Assembly: GCF_010634855.1 (NCBI RefSeq)
Contig: NZ_MWLQ01000011.1
Location: 124,001-188,000, forward strand
Length of the DNA stretch: 64,000 nt
Source: Microbacterium sp. B35-30
Lineage (GTDB): Bacteria; Actinomycetota; Actinomycetes; Actinomycetales; Microbacteriaceae
Direction of reading: 5' to 3'
Positions 55,914 to 64,000 of this stretch are shown here, in pieces (positions within the stretch are counted from its first letter, which is position 1; the number at the start of each line of letters is the position of its first letter). A program made the position numbers and the translations under genes. The notes under the pieces were generated by a model, which worked only from the letters and a program-made list of their open reading frames with translations, had not been told where the DNA came from and searched no databases.

Positions 55914-57338
55914 ATGTTCAAAGATTCATCCGAGGTGCTGAAGTTCATCAAGGACGAGGATGTAAAGTTCCTCGACATCCGTTTCACGGACCTTCCTGGC
56001 GTGCAGCAGCACTTCAACATCCCGGCCTCCACCGTTGACGAAGAGTTCTTCACGGTCGGCCAGCTGTTCGACGGCTCCTCCATCCGAGGATTCGCGAACA
56101 TCCACGAATCTGACATGCAGCTGATCCCCGACGTGTCGACGGCGTACCTCGACCCGTTCCGCGAGGCGAAGACCCTCGTCATGGTGTTCGACATCTACAA
56201 CCCGCGCAACGGCGAGATCTACCCGAAGGACCCGCGTCAGGTCGCGAAGAAGGCCGAGAAGTACCTCGCGTCGACCGGCATCGCCGACACCGCGTTCTTC
56301 GCCCCCGAGGCGGAGTTCTACATCTTCGACGACGTCCGCTACGAGGTGAAGCAGAACTCCAGCTTCTACTCCGTCGACTCCGAAGAAGGCGCCTGGAACT
56401 CGGGCCGCAGCGAAGAGGGCGGCAACCTCGCGAACAAGACGCCCTACAAGGGCGGCTACTTCCCCGTCTCGCCCGTCGACAAGACCGCCGACCTGCGCGA
56501 CGACATCAGCCTCCACCTCATCGAGGCGGGCCTTCTGCTGGAGCGTGCGCACCACGAGGTGGGCACCGGAGGCCAGCAGGAGATCAACTACCGCTTCGAC
56601 ACGATGGTGCACGCGGCAGACGACATCCTGAAGTTCAAGTACATCGTCAAGAACGTCGCCAACGAGTGGGGCAAGGTCGCGACCTTCATGCCCAAGCCGC
56701 TCTTCGGCGACAACGGCTCGGGCATGCACACGCACCAGTCGCTGTGGCTCGAGGGCAAGCCCCTCTTCTACGACGAGAAGGGCTACGCGCAGCTCTCCGA
56801 CCTGGCGCGCTGGTACATCGGCGGCATCCTGGCCCACGCGCCGGCGCTGCTCGCGTTCACCAACCCGACGCTGAACTCGTACAAGCGTCTCGTGAAGGGA
56901 TACGAGGCGCCGGTCAACCTCGTCTACTCGGCGGGTAACCGCTCGGCGGCCATCCGCATCCCGATCACGGGCTCCAACCCCAAGGCGAAGCGCATCGAGT
57001 TCCGCGCGCCGGATGCCTCGGGCAACCCGTATCTCGCCTTCGCCGCACAGCTGATGGCCGGGCTCGACGGCATCCAGAACCGCATCGAGCCGCACGAGCC
57101 GGTCGACAAGGACCTCTACGAGCTTCCCCCCGAGGAAGCGAAGAACATCCCGCAGGTGCCGAACTCGCTGCTCGACTCGCTGGACGCGCTGCGCGCCGAC
57201 CACGAGTTCCTGCTGAAGGGTGGCGTGTTCACGCCCGAGCTGATCGAGACGTGGATCGAGTACAAGATCGAGAACGAGATCCAGCCGCTCAACGCGCGTC
57301 CGCACCCGTTCGAGTACGAGCTGTACTTCGGAGTCTGA
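55914..57338 (+). CDS. glnA: Glutamine synthetase, type I
   Basis: This is the main ammonium-assimilating enzyme. The start is ATG at 55914 with GGAG 6 bases upstream; the product is 474 residues (dodecameric GSI size). Motifs are [51 protein letters not shown] (metal and glutamate site), [15 protein letters not shown] (ATP), and the adenylylation site in [11 protein letters not shown] (Tyr near 401). That tyrosine and the glnE gene nearby show covalent control. A GlnR box and a terminator flank it. Confidence 0.98.
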   Translation: MFKDSSEVLKFIKDEDVKFLDIRFTDLPGVQQHFNIPASTVDEEFFTVGQLFDGSSIRGFANIHESDMQLIPDVSTAYLDPFREAKTLVMVFDIYNPRNGEIYPKDPRQVAKKAEKYLASTGIADTAFFAPEAEFYIFDDVRYEVKQNSSFYSVDSEEGAWNSGRSEEGGNLANKTPYKGGYFPVSPVDKTADLRDDISLHLIEAGLLLERAHHEVGTGGQQEINYRFDTMVHAADDILKFKYIVKNVANEWGKVATFMPKPLFGDNGSGMHTHQSLWLEGKPLFYDEKGYAQLSDLARWYIGGILAHAPALLAFTNPTLNSYKRLVKGYEAPVNLVYSAGNRSAAIRIPITGSNPKAKRIEFRAPDASGNPYLAFAAQLMAGLDGIQNRIEPHEPVDKDLYELPPEEAKNIPQVPNSLLDSLDALRADHEFLLKGGVFTPELIETWIEYKIENEIQPLNARPHPFEYELYFGV

Positions 57339-57356
57339 CGTTCCAGCATTGACGAG

Positions 57357-57380
57357 AGGGCCCCGGTCATCCGGGGCCCT
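57357..57380. terminator. Terminator after glnA
   Basis: A 10-bp stem (AGGGCCCCGG / CCGGGGCCCT) with a TCAT loop is followed by TTTC, 18 bases after the glnA stop. Confidence 0.85.
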
Positions 57381-57387
57381 TTCGCAT

Positions 57388-57430
57388 GCCCCGAGTCTGC
57401 GGCCGGCGTCACCGGCCACAGACTCGGGGC
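57388..57430. repeat. Second long hairpin behind the glnA terminator
   Basis: A 12-bp outer stem (GCCCCGAGTCTG / CAGACTCGGGGC), one mismatch, and an inner GGCCGG/CCGGCC stem lie 7 bases after the first hairpin. It may be a back-up terminator or a palindromic repeat. Confidence 0.65.
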
Positions 57431-57492
57431 GTTCCCCCAGCCGTCCTCCCTACGCTGGTCGCGCCCCCGCTCCTGACCGGAAGTGACGATCG

Positions 57493-58233
57493 ATGTCCGC
57501 CCGCCCCCGCGCACAGGCACGACGACGTCGTCCGGCGCGGCCGCCAGCAGCCGCTCGGCGGCGACCGCCGCGGCATCGGGCAAGAGCCGCTCGTGGGTCG
57601 ACTCGACGCGGTGGGCTGGTCGCATTCGTCGCGGTGTCCGTCACGTTCCTCGTCGGGTTCCTCATCGCTTCGGCATTCGTGGCGAGTGCGTTCTCCAGCG
57701 AGCAGGATGATGCTGCCCTCTTCCCGTCGTTCGCTCCCCCGTCGATCCGCGAGCCGGGAATCGCCGGCTACGGGGTCGAGCAGCTCGCGCACGCCTGCAC
57801 GATCATGGCGGCCGGTCGAGACCTGGGCCTCGATGAACGCGATCAGACCATCGCGGTCATGACGGCCATGGGTGAGTCGTCACTGCGGAACATCGACTAC
57901 GGCGACTGGGAGACCAGCGGCGTCACGAATCCCGACGGCTCGCGCACCACCTCCATCGGCCTCTTCCAGCAGCAGGACAGTTGGGGAAGCCGTGAAGCAC
58001 GGCTCGACCCCTACACGGCTGCGAGCATCTTCTACCGCGCGATGACGGTGCGCGTGCCCGACCGTGTGTCCACAGAACCGACCCTGGTGGCGCACCTCAC
58101 GCAGATCAACGCAGACCCTCTCCACTACGCCCGGTTCTGGGATCGCGCCGCCCGCGTGGTGGCGGCGCTCAATGCCGCACCGCTGCAAGAGCGGGATCGC
58201 ATCGACGGCATCCCGCTGTGCCCTCCCGTCTGA
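57493..58233 (+). CDS. Membrane-anchored protein, possibly lysozyme/transglycosylase-like
   Basis: The start is ATG at 57493, giving 246 residues. The first 40 residues are very rich in Arg, Ala and Pro. A membrane segment follows at about residues 42-65 (LVAFVAVSVTFLVGFLIASA). The outside domain has ERDQTIAVMTAMGESSLRNIDYGD, then TTSIGLFQQQDSWGSREARLDPYTAASIFYRAM (read in parts). A Glu followed by Ser-Ser-Leu and a later GLFQQ resembles lysozyme-fold proteins that cut peptidoglycan. That is a pattern match only. It lies between glnA and glnE, but nothing ties it to nitrogen control. Confidence 0.6.
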   Translation: MSARPRAQARRRRPARPPAAARRRPPRHRARAARGSTRRGGLVAFVAVSVTFLVGFLIASAFVASAFSSEQDDAALFPSFAPPSIREPGIAGYGVEQLAHACTIMAAGRDLGLDERDQTIAVMTAMGESSLRNIDYGDWETSGVTNPDGSRTTSIGLFQQQDSWGSREARLDPYTAASIFYRAMTVRVPDRVSTEPTLVAHLTQINADPLHYARFWDRAARVVAALNAAPLQERDRIDGIPLCPPV

Positions 58234-58273
58234 ACGCCACGTCCGGCGAGCACCGGATGCCGCCGCCGGCGTC

Positions 58274-61200
58274 CTAGCCGTAGAACAGCTTCTCGAAGAC
58301 CCGGCGGGCGCGTCGCGTCGTGCCGAGGTAGTCCTCCTCGACCTGCGTGGCCGAGCGCGGCGGGTACTCGAGGAGCCGGCCGATGCCGTCGAGCTTCCCG
58401 CGGTCCACCGGGAGCACATCGCTGGTCTGGCCCGAGAGGAGCGTGTTGGCAGAGCGCAGGCGGCTCGCCAGCCGCCAGGCTTCGGCCAGACGGTCTGCGG
58501 CGGCCGTCGGGATGAGACCGGCGCGCTCCGCGGCGCGCAGGGCGCCGAGCGTGGAGGTGGTGCGCATCTCGGGCACCGTGTGGGCGTGCTGCAGCTGGAG
58601 CAGCTGTACGAGCCACTCGACGTCGCTCAGCGAACCGGGGCCGAGCTTGAGGTGCCGCGACGGATCGACGCCCTGCGGCAGGCGCTCGCTCTCGACTCGC
58701 GCCTTGATCCGCTTGATCTCTCGGGTCGCCGCGAGATCGACGCTTTCCGGATAGCGCACCTGGTCCGCCAGCTGCAGAAAGTCCCGGATGAGCTTCACAC
58801 TGCCCGCGACGCCGCGGGCACGCAGCAGCGCCTGCGCCTCCCAAGAGAGCGCCCACCGGCGGTAGTACTCGGCATACGCGTCGAGCGAGCGCGCGAGCGG
58901 GCCGTTGCGCCCCTCCGGTCGCAGGTCGGCATCGAGCTCGAGCGGTACACGATGGTCTTCGGAGTACGTGCGGAGAGCCGCGACGAGCTTCAACGCCAGC
59001 TCGTTCGCACGCTGCGGGTCGACGCCGTTCGGGCGATAGACGTACATGACATCGGCGTCGGAACCGAAGCCGAGCTCCGCGCCGCCGAAGCGGCCCATGG
59101 CGATGACGGAGAAGTCGAGCGCGGCGTCTTCGGGCGGCACGATGTCGCGACGCACGGCTCGCAGCGTCGCCTGGATCGTCACGTCGGTGATCGTCGTGAG
59201 CGCTTCGGCGACCTCTTCGATCGTCACCGTGCCGAGGATCGCCCCCATCGCGATCCGCAGCTGCTCGCGTCGTCGCAGCGCGCGGACGGCGCGCGTGGCA
59301 TCGGTGACGGTGTCGTGGCGTGTCTGGATCGCGCGCGCCTCCTGCTGGAGGGCGAGGCCCGATCGCGGGCGCAGGAGCTCGGGATCATCCAGCCACGCCG
59401 CGGATTCAGGGATCCACTCCATGAGCTCGCCGATGTACCGCGATCCCGAGAGCACGCGTGAGAGGCTCTCGGCGGCTCCCGACGAGTCGCGCAGCATGCG
59501 GAGGAACCAGTGGGTGTCGCCGAGGCGTTCGCTGAGTCGGCGGAACGCCAGCAGACCGTAATCGGGGTCGACCCCGTCGGCGAACCATCGGATCATGACG
59601 GGCATGAGGTGGCGCTGGATGGTGGCCTTGCGGCTCACCCCGCTGGTGAGCGCGGCGATGTGGCGGAGGGCGCCGGCCGGGTCGGAGAAGCCGATCGCGG
59701 CGAGGCGGTCGTGCGCCTGCGCGGTGGACAGCACCCGCTCGTCGGCCGGCAGTGCCGCGACGGCCGACAGCAGCGGACGATAGAACAGGCGGACGTGGAT
59801 GTCGCGGACCTCGCGCTTGACCGACTCCCACAGCTCCCAGATGCCGGCGCCGGTGTCGGCGAGCCGGCTCGCGCGGGCGAGCGCGCGACGCTCCTCCGGA
59901 CGCTCCGGCATGAGGTGCGTGCGGCGCAGATGACGCAGCTGCACCCGGTGTTCGAGCAGGCGCAGCACGCGATAGTCGCGGGAGAAGGCGGATGCCTCGG
60001 CCCGGCCGATGTAGCCCTCCGTCACGAGGGCGTCGAGCGCCTCGAGCGTGCCGCGCTGGCGGATGCGGTCGTCGGAAAGCCCGTGCACGAGCTGCAGCAG
60101 CTGAACCGTGAACTCGATGTCGCGGATGCCTCCGGGGCCGAGCTTGAGCTGGTAAGGCACGTCGGCCGCGGGGATGTGCTCGGTGACCCGCTCGCGCATC
60201 CGCTGCACGCTGTCGACGAAGTTCTCGCGTGCGGCGCTCGTCCAGATCTTCGGCTGGACCGCCGCGGTGTAGGCCCTGCCGAGCTCGTCGTCACCGGCGA
60301 TCGGACGCGCCTTCAGCAGCGCCTGGAACTCCCAGCTCTTCGCCCACCGGTCGTAATACGCCAGGTGCGAGTCGAGGGTGCGCACCAGCGCGCCCTGCTT
60401 GCCCTCCGGGCGCAGGTTGGCGTCGACCTCCCAGAGTGGCGGCTCGATCTCGACGCCCGAGATGCCGCGCATCGTCTGCACCGCGAGGCGGGTCGCGATG
60501 TCGACGATGCGGCTCTCGCCGAACTGCTCGAGGGCGTCGTCGTCTCCGCCCCCCACGAAGATCACGTCGACGTCACTGACGTAGTTCAGCTCGCGCGCCC
60601 CGGTCTTGCCCATCCCGATGATCGCGAGCTTGGTCCGTGCGACCTGCTCGTGCGGAAAGAGGCCGGCTCCGACCGCGCCGCCCGACACCCGGGTGCGGGC
60701 GACCGCGAGGGATGCCTCCAGCGCCGCACCCGCGGCATCCGCCAGCCGCGCCGACACCGCGGCGATCTCGTCCACCGGCGAGGGACTCAGCAGGTCGTAC
60801 GCGGCGATCCGGGCGAGCATCCGGCGGTAGCGGACGCGGAGCGCGACCCAGGCGCCCTCGCCGCCGTCCGCGGCGAATCCGTCGACGGCTCCGATCGCGT
60901 CCAGGAGTTCGACGCGGAGCTCCTCCGGCGTGGGCAGCCGGTCCCCCGCGTCCGCGAGCTGATCGACTTCGGACGGATGCCGGAAGAAGAACTCGCCGAA
61001 ACCGGTCGAAGCCCCGAGCAGTGCCCAGAGCGCCCGCCAGGCGCGGGGTCGGGCGTGCGCTCGCTGCACGGGGGCGGCGTCGCGCCGAGCCAGACGGGTC
61101 AGTGCCTGCAGCGCCTCGTCGGGGTCGGCCGCGCGGCCGGCACCCTCGAGCAGCGCATCCCGCGGTAATTCGACGAGCGCGGACAGCTCCGCAAGGAGTG

Positions 61201-61276
61201 CTTCGGCGTCGGTGAGACGGCTGAAGCCCAGGCGGGCGAGCGGGGTCAGCGAACCCGGCCGATCGCTCGCGGACAT
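58274..61276 (-). CDS. glnE: Bifunctional glutamine synthetase adenylyltransferase / adenylyl-removing enzyme
   Basis: GlnE adds and removes AMP on the GlnA tyrosine. The 1000-residue protein has two nucleotidyltransferase domains. The N-terminal one (about residues 90-420) carries ELNYVSDVDVIFVGGG; the C-terminal one (about 620-860) carries AELGFGSDADVMYVYRP, each with the paired metal-binding aspartates. Helical GlnD-PII-type linkers contain LGPGGIRDIEFTVQLLQL and the matching LGPGSLSDVEWLVQLLQL. Both catalytic sites look intact. It follows glnA2 by 13 bases on the same strand. Confidence 0.97.
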   Translation of the reverse strand: MSASDRPGSLTPLARLGFSRLTDAEALLAELSALVELPRDALLEGAGRAADPDEALQALTRLARRDAAPVQRAHARPRAWRALWALLGASTGFGEFFFRHPSEVDQLADAGDRLPTPEELRVELLDAIGAVDGFAADGGEGAWVALRVRYRRMLARIAAYDLLSPSPVDEIAAVSARLADAAGAALEASLAVARTRVSGGAVGAGLFPHEQVARTKLAIIGMGKTGARELNYVSDVDVIFVGGGDDDALEQFGESRIVDIATRLAVQTMRGISGVEIEPPLWEVDANLRPEGKQGALVRTLDSHLAYYDRWAKSWEFQALLKARPIAGDDELGRAYTAAVQPKIWTSAARENFVDSVQRMRERVTEHIPAADVPYQLKLGPGGIRDIEFTVQLLQLVHGLSDDRIRQRGTLEALDALVTEGYIGRAEASAFSRDYRVLRLLEHRVQLRHLRRTHLMPERPEERRALARASRLADTGAGIWELWESVKREVRDIHVRLFYRPLLSAVAALPADERVLSTAQAHDRLAAIGFSDPAGALRHIAALTSGVSRKATIQRHLMPVMIRWFADGVDPDYGLLAFRRLSERLGDTHWFLRMLRDSSGAAESLSRVLSGSRYIGELMEWIPESAAWLDDPELLRPRSGLALQQEARAIQTRHDTVTDATRAVRALRRREQLRIAMGAILGTVTIEEVAEALTTITDVTIQATLRAVRRDIVPPEDAALDFSVIAMGRFGGAELGFGSDADVMYVYRPNGVDPQRANELALKLVAALRTYSEDHRVPLELDADLRPEGRNGPLARSLDAYAEYYRRWALSWEAQALLRARGVAGSVKLIRDFLQLADQVRYPESVDLAATREIKRIKARVESERLPQGVDPSRHLKLGPGSLSDVEWLVQLLQLQHAHTVPEMRTTSTLGALRAAERAGLIPTAAADRLAEAWRLASRLRSANTLLSGQTSDVLPVDRGKLDGIGRLLEYPPRSATQVEEDYLGTTRRARRVFEKLFYG

Positions 61277-61289
61277 GCGTCAGCCGGTC

Positions 61290-62627
61290 TCAGAGCATCT
61301 CGAGGTTGCTCTTGAGCTCGAACGCCGTGACCTGGGAGCGATACTCCTGCCACTCGCGTCGCTTGTTCAGGAGAACGTAGTTGAAGACCTGCTCGCCGAG
61401 CGTCTCAGCGACGAGCTCGGACTCCTCCATGTACTCCAGGGCGTGGTCGAGACTGGCGGGCAGCGGCGCGTAGCCGAGCGCCCGGCGCTCGCCATCCGTC
61501 AGCGACCAGACGTTGTCCTCGGCCTCGGCGGGCAGCTCGTATTCCTCTTCGATGCCCTTGAGGCCGGCAGCCAGCATGAGCGCGTACGAGAGGTAGGGGT
61601 TCGCGGCAGAGTCCAGCGCGCGGTACTCCACGCGCGACGACTGGCCCTTGTTCGGCTTGTACAGCGGCACCCGCACCAGCGCGGAGCGGTTGTTGTGACC
61701 CCAGCAGATGAAGCTCGGAGCCTCGTCGCCGCCCCACACCCGCTTGTAGGAGTTGACGAACTGGTTGGTCACGGCCGAGATCTCGTTCGCGTGGCGGAGC
61801 AGGCCGGCGATGAACTGCCGGCCGACCTTCGAGAGCTGGTACTGCGCGCCTTCTTCGTAGAACGCGTTGACGTCGCCCTCGAACAGGGACATGTGGGTGT
61901 GCATCCCGCTGCCCGGCTTGCCGGTCATCGGCTTGGGCATGAACGTGGCGTAGACGCCCTGCTCGATCGCGACCTCTTTGATCACGGTGCGGAACGTCAT
62001 GATGTTGTCCGCCGTGGTCAGGGCGTCCGCGTAGCGCAGGTCGATCTCGTTCTGACCCGGGCCGCCCTCGTGGTGGCTGAACTCGACCGAGATGCCCAGG
62101 TCTTCGAGCATGCGGACGGAGCGCCGGCGGAAGTCGTGGGCCGTGCCCCCGGGTACGTTGTCGAAGTACCCCGCCGAGTCCACCGGCTCAGGGCCCTCCG
62201 TGCCGAAGGACGACGACTTGAGGAGGTAGAACTCGATCTCCGGGTGCGTATAGAACGTGAACCCGGCGTCGGCGGCCTTCGCCAGCGTTCGCTTCAGGAC
62301 ATGGCGCGGATCGGCGACGGCGGGCTGACCGTCGGGCGTCGTGATGTCGCAGAACATCCGCGCCGTGGGGTCGATCTCGCCCCGCCAGGGCAGGATCTGG
62401 AAGGTGGTGGGGTCGGGGTGCGCGAGCAGGTCCGATTCGTACGACCGCGTCAGACCCTCGATCGCGGACCCGTCGAAGCCCAGGCCTTCGCTGAAGGCGC
62501 CCTCGACCTCTGCGGGTGCGATGGCCACGGACTTCAACGTGCCGATCACGTCTGTGAACCACAGCCGTACGAACTTCACGCCTCGTTCTTCGATGGTTCT
62601 CAGAACGAAGTCACGCTGCTTGTCCAT
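61290..62627 (-). CDS. glnA2: Glutamine synthetase-like protein GlnA2
   Basis: This 445-residue GSI-family protein starts MDKQRDFVLRTIEERGVKFVRLW (read in parts). Conserved motifs are FDGSAIEGLTRSYESD, EIEFYLLKSS, EGGPGQNEIDLRYADAL, KPMTGKPGSGMHTHMSLF and CWGHNNRSALVRVP. The region matching the GlnA adenylylation tyrosine reads VWSLTDGERRALGYAP, so this protein is probably not a GlnE target. It sits directly upstream of glnE, as glnA2 does in many actinobacteria. GlnA2-type proteins can use other amines, so the substrate is uncertain. Confidence 0.93.
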   Translation of the reverse strand: MDKQRDFVLRTIEERGVKFVRLWFTDVIGTLKSVAIAPAEVEGAFSEGLGFDGSAIEGLTRSYESDLLAHPDPTTFQILPWRGEIDPTARMFCDITTPDGQPAVADPRHVLKRTLAKAADAGFTFYTHPEIEFYLLKSSSFGTEGPEPVDSAGYFDNVPGGTAHDFRRRSVRMLEDLGISVEFSHHEGGPGQNEIDLRYADALTTADNIMTFRTVIKEVAIEQGVYATFMPKPMTGKPGSGMHTHMSLFEGDVNAFYEEGAQYQLSKVGRQFIAGLLRHANEISAVTNQFVNSYKRVWGGDEAPSFICWGHNNRSALVRVPLYKPNKGQSSRVEYRALDSAANPYLSYALMLAAGLKGIEEEYELPAEAEDNVWSLTDGERRALGYAPLPASLDHALEYMEESELVAETLGEQVFNYVLLNKRREWQEYRSQVTAFELKSNLEML

Positions 62628-62687
62628 CGCGTCCTCTCCGGTGCCGGAATCGCCGACCGTGGCTGACTGACCGCGGTCGAAGCCAGA

Positions 62688-62915
62688 CTACTGCTCGTCG
62701 CGAGGGGCTCCCGACACGGTGTCCGAACCCCAGGAGTCCTCACGCGCCTCCTCGGCCGCCCACGCGCGCGCACGCTCGCGGATCACCTCGGGGGCCTTCG
62801 CGGCCTCCTCCGGGGTGTCGAACGGGCCGGCGCGGTCCGGAGCGGGCGACTCGAAGCCCTTCTCGACCTCGCCGGTCTTGAGGTTGTACCAGTACTTCTC
62901 GCTGTCGTGCGTCAT
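62688..62915 (-). CDS. SPOR-like small protein
   Basis: This is a 75-residue acidic protein with ATG at 62915 and GAGGAGG upstream. The start EKYWYNLKTGEVEKGFESPAPDRAGPFDT followed by PEEAAKAPEVIRERARAW matches a common actinobacterial small protein often labelled SPOR-domain or methionine aminopeptidase by error; no catalytic motif exists. It lies 60 bases before glnA2 on the same strand. Its function is unknown. Confidence 0.8.
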   Translation of the reverse strand: MTHDSEKYWYNLKTGEVEKGFESPAPDRAGPFDTPEEAAKAPEVIRERARAWAAEEAREDSWGSDTVSGAPRDEQ

Positions 62916-63013
62916 CGTGCCCTCCTCGGATCGCGGGGCTGGTCGCCGTCAGCACGATCCTACTGACGGGGGCCGCTCCGCGGCCGCCGTGTCCGCCTCG
63001 ATAGGCTGTCGGC

Positions 63014-63787
63014 ATGGCATCTGACGCGGCACGCGCCGTCGGCGTGGACATCGGCGGCACCGGCATCAAGGCGGGCATCGTGGACCTCGATCGAGGCGAG
63101 CTGATCAGCGACCGCGTCAAGGTCGCCACCCCCGAAGGGGCGCACCCGCCGGACGTGCTCGCCGCGGTCACCGAAGTCCTCTCGACCCTCGGCGTCGCCG
63201 ACGACCAGTCGGTCCCGCTCGGGGTCGCCTTCCCGGCGATCGTCAAGCACGGCCGCACGCTGTCGGCCGCCAACGTCTCCGACCAGTGGATCGACTTCGA
63301 GGCGGAGAAGTTCTTCGAAGACGGCCTCGGTCGCGACATCCACTTCGCCAACGACGCGGATGTCGCGGGCGTCGCGGAGGTGCGCTACGGGGCCGCGAAG
63401 GACCGGGACGGGCTCACCATCCTCACCACCCTCGGCACCGGGATCGGCTCCGCGCTGCTCTACGACGGCGTGCTCGTCCCCAACTCGGAGCTCGGGCACG
63501 TGCAGCGCGCCCGGCACGGGAAGGATGCCGAGGCGTACGCGGCCTACTCGGCGATGGAGCGGCACGAGCTCACGTGGGAGCAGTGGGCCAAGCGGCTGCA
63601 GTGGTACTACGGCCACATCGAGTTCCTGTTCAGCCCGGACCTCTTCGTCGTCGGCGGCGGCGTCTCCAAGCACGCCGACAAGTTCCTGCACCTGCTCGAG
63701 CTCAAGACGCCGATCGTTCCGGCGGTGCACCGCAACAACGCGGGCATCATCGGTGCCGCGGCCCTCGCGGGGCGGCCCGTCGTCTGA
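63014..63787 (+). CDS. ppgK: Polyphosphate glucokinase (ROK family)
   Basis: PpgK phosphorylates glucose with polyphosphate or ATP. The 257-residue protein starts with ATG at 63014. It shows the phosphate-1 motif VGVDIGGTGIKAGIVDLD, SDQWIDFEAEKFF, the catalytic Asp in HFANDADVAGVAEVRYG (about residues 110-126), TLGTGIGSALLYDG and VPNSELGHVQRARHGKDAE. The usual ROK CxCGxxGCxE zinc site is absent, as is normal for PpgK. The ending VHRNNAGIIGAAALA is also typical. It is divergent from the SPOR-like gene. Confidence 0.95.
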   Translation: MASDAARAVGVDIGGTGIKAGIVDLDRGELISDRVKVATPEGAHPPDVLAAVTEVLSTLGVADDQSVPLGVAFPAIVKHGRTLSAANVSDQWIDFEAEKFFEDGLGRDIHFANDADVAGVAEVRYGAAKDRDGLTILTTLGTGIGSALLYDGVLVPNSELGHVQRARHGKDAEAYAAYSAMERHELTWEQWAKRLQWYYGHIEFLFSPDLFVVGGGVSKHADKFLHLLELKTPIVPAVHRNNAGIIGAAALAGRPVV

Positions 63788-63837
63788 GGTCGCGCCCGCC
63801 GGATGCTTCTCGCGACGGGGGCCGGCGGAGAGGGCGA

Positions 63838-64000
63838 ATGGGCCGGCCTGTACGCCGGGTTCTGTCCGGGGGCGTGAGCCCCGTGGACGGTCATCTCTCT
63901 CGGCGACACGTTGCCGTGCCGCTCCAGCGGCCTACCCGGGGACTCGGCGGGCCGCGTCATCATCCCCTGTCTGGCCTTGCTCCGGGCGAGGTTTGCCGTG
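63838..64000 (-). ncRNA. rnpB: RNase P RNA, 3' part (5' end beyond window)
   Basis: On the minus strand the window edge begins with GGCAAACC and GGAGCAAGGCCA. It then runs through AGAGAGATGACCGTCC to ACAGAACCCGGCGTACAGG near 63850, which are conserved class A RNase P segments. The RNA is catalytic in tRNA 5' processing. The 5' part lies beyond 64000. The exact 3' end near 63838 is approximate. A protein frame at 63607-63963 on this strand is spurious. Confidence 0.93.

Noticed and set aside
63607-63963. 118-codon frame on the minus strand at the right end
   Set aside because: It lies within RNase P RNA and opposite ppgK; the conserved RNA segments explain the sequence.

Overview
The window is a gene-dense, high-GC stretch of chromosome from an actinobacterium. 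The best fit is the family Microbacteriaceae (Microbacterium-like). The evidence is the conserved actinobacterial gene order (DUF3000-rnd-fadA-fadB-dxs-acnA-DUF3159-DUF3710-dut-DUF3093-DUF4193-sepH; parC/parE-DUF7455-sigA-PAC2-pepA-lpd-E2; DUF4191-RDD-glnA-glnE-glnA2), the many GTG starts, and the very high coding density. I see no phage, plasmid, IS or CRISPR signature. No gene-free stretch exceeds 300 bases. Most long reading frames lying opposite real genes are GC-skew artefacts and were left out.

Layout. 1-6477 (minus strand): yebC, then ruvC-ruvA-ruvB, then yajC-secD-secF (recombination plus protein export; secF runs off the left edge). 6636-11015: a vitamin B6 block with pdxS-pdxT, a divergent MocR/PdxR regulator and pyridoxal kinase pdxY, preceded by an EVE-like protein. 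11090-15316: thrS with a coupled HIT hydrolase, a KTSC protein, four tRNAs (Val-GAC, Cys-GCA, Gly-GCC, Val-CAC) and an orphan MazF/PemK-like protein. 15429-21287: amt, zapE, a rhodanese with sufE, an alpha/beta hydrolase and DUF3000. 21280-37000: rnd, a fatty-acid beta-oxidation pair, an SPFH protein, dxs, aconitase and the dut/sepH conserved block. 37069-42098: convergent parC and parE, then a small zinc protein. 42167-45759: two tandem alanine-racemase-like genes, an ATP-grasp protein and a CofE-like ligase. 45756-53050: sigA, PAC2, pepA, lpd and the dihydrolipoamide acyltransferase. 53063-62915: a membrane protein with a kinase-like N-terminus, DUF4191, RDD, and a nitrogen block (glnA, glnE, glnA2). 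63014-64000: polyphosphate glucokinase and the 3' part of RNase P RNA.

How it works together. Nitrogen assimilation runs through the window: amt imports ammonium, glnA assimilates it, glnE modifies GlnA, and both amt and glnA carry a GlnR-type operator (GTAAC-N6-GAAAC) upstream. The B6 block makes, salvages and self-regulates pyridoxal phosphate. Lpd and E2 feed the 2-oxoacid dehydrogenase complexes, and acnA belongs to the same central metabolism.

The most interesting observation is at 42167-43929. Two adjacent alanine-racemase-family genes have complementary defects. The upstream, leaderless-looking gene keeps the C-terminal beta domain with the catalytic tyrosine but has lost the PLP barrel. 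The downstream gene keeps the PLP-lysine barrel but has lost the tyrosine and the MDQ region. Because Alr active sites form between subunits, this looks like an obligate heterodimeric racemase. A nearby ATP-grasp gene, driven by a divergent promoter, and a CofE-like gene raise the possibility of an amino-acid ligation module. Other notable items are a six-copy 17-bp tandem repeat, a perfect 24-bp-arm inverted repeat, overlapping bidirectional -10 elements and a MarR-like operator before acnA.
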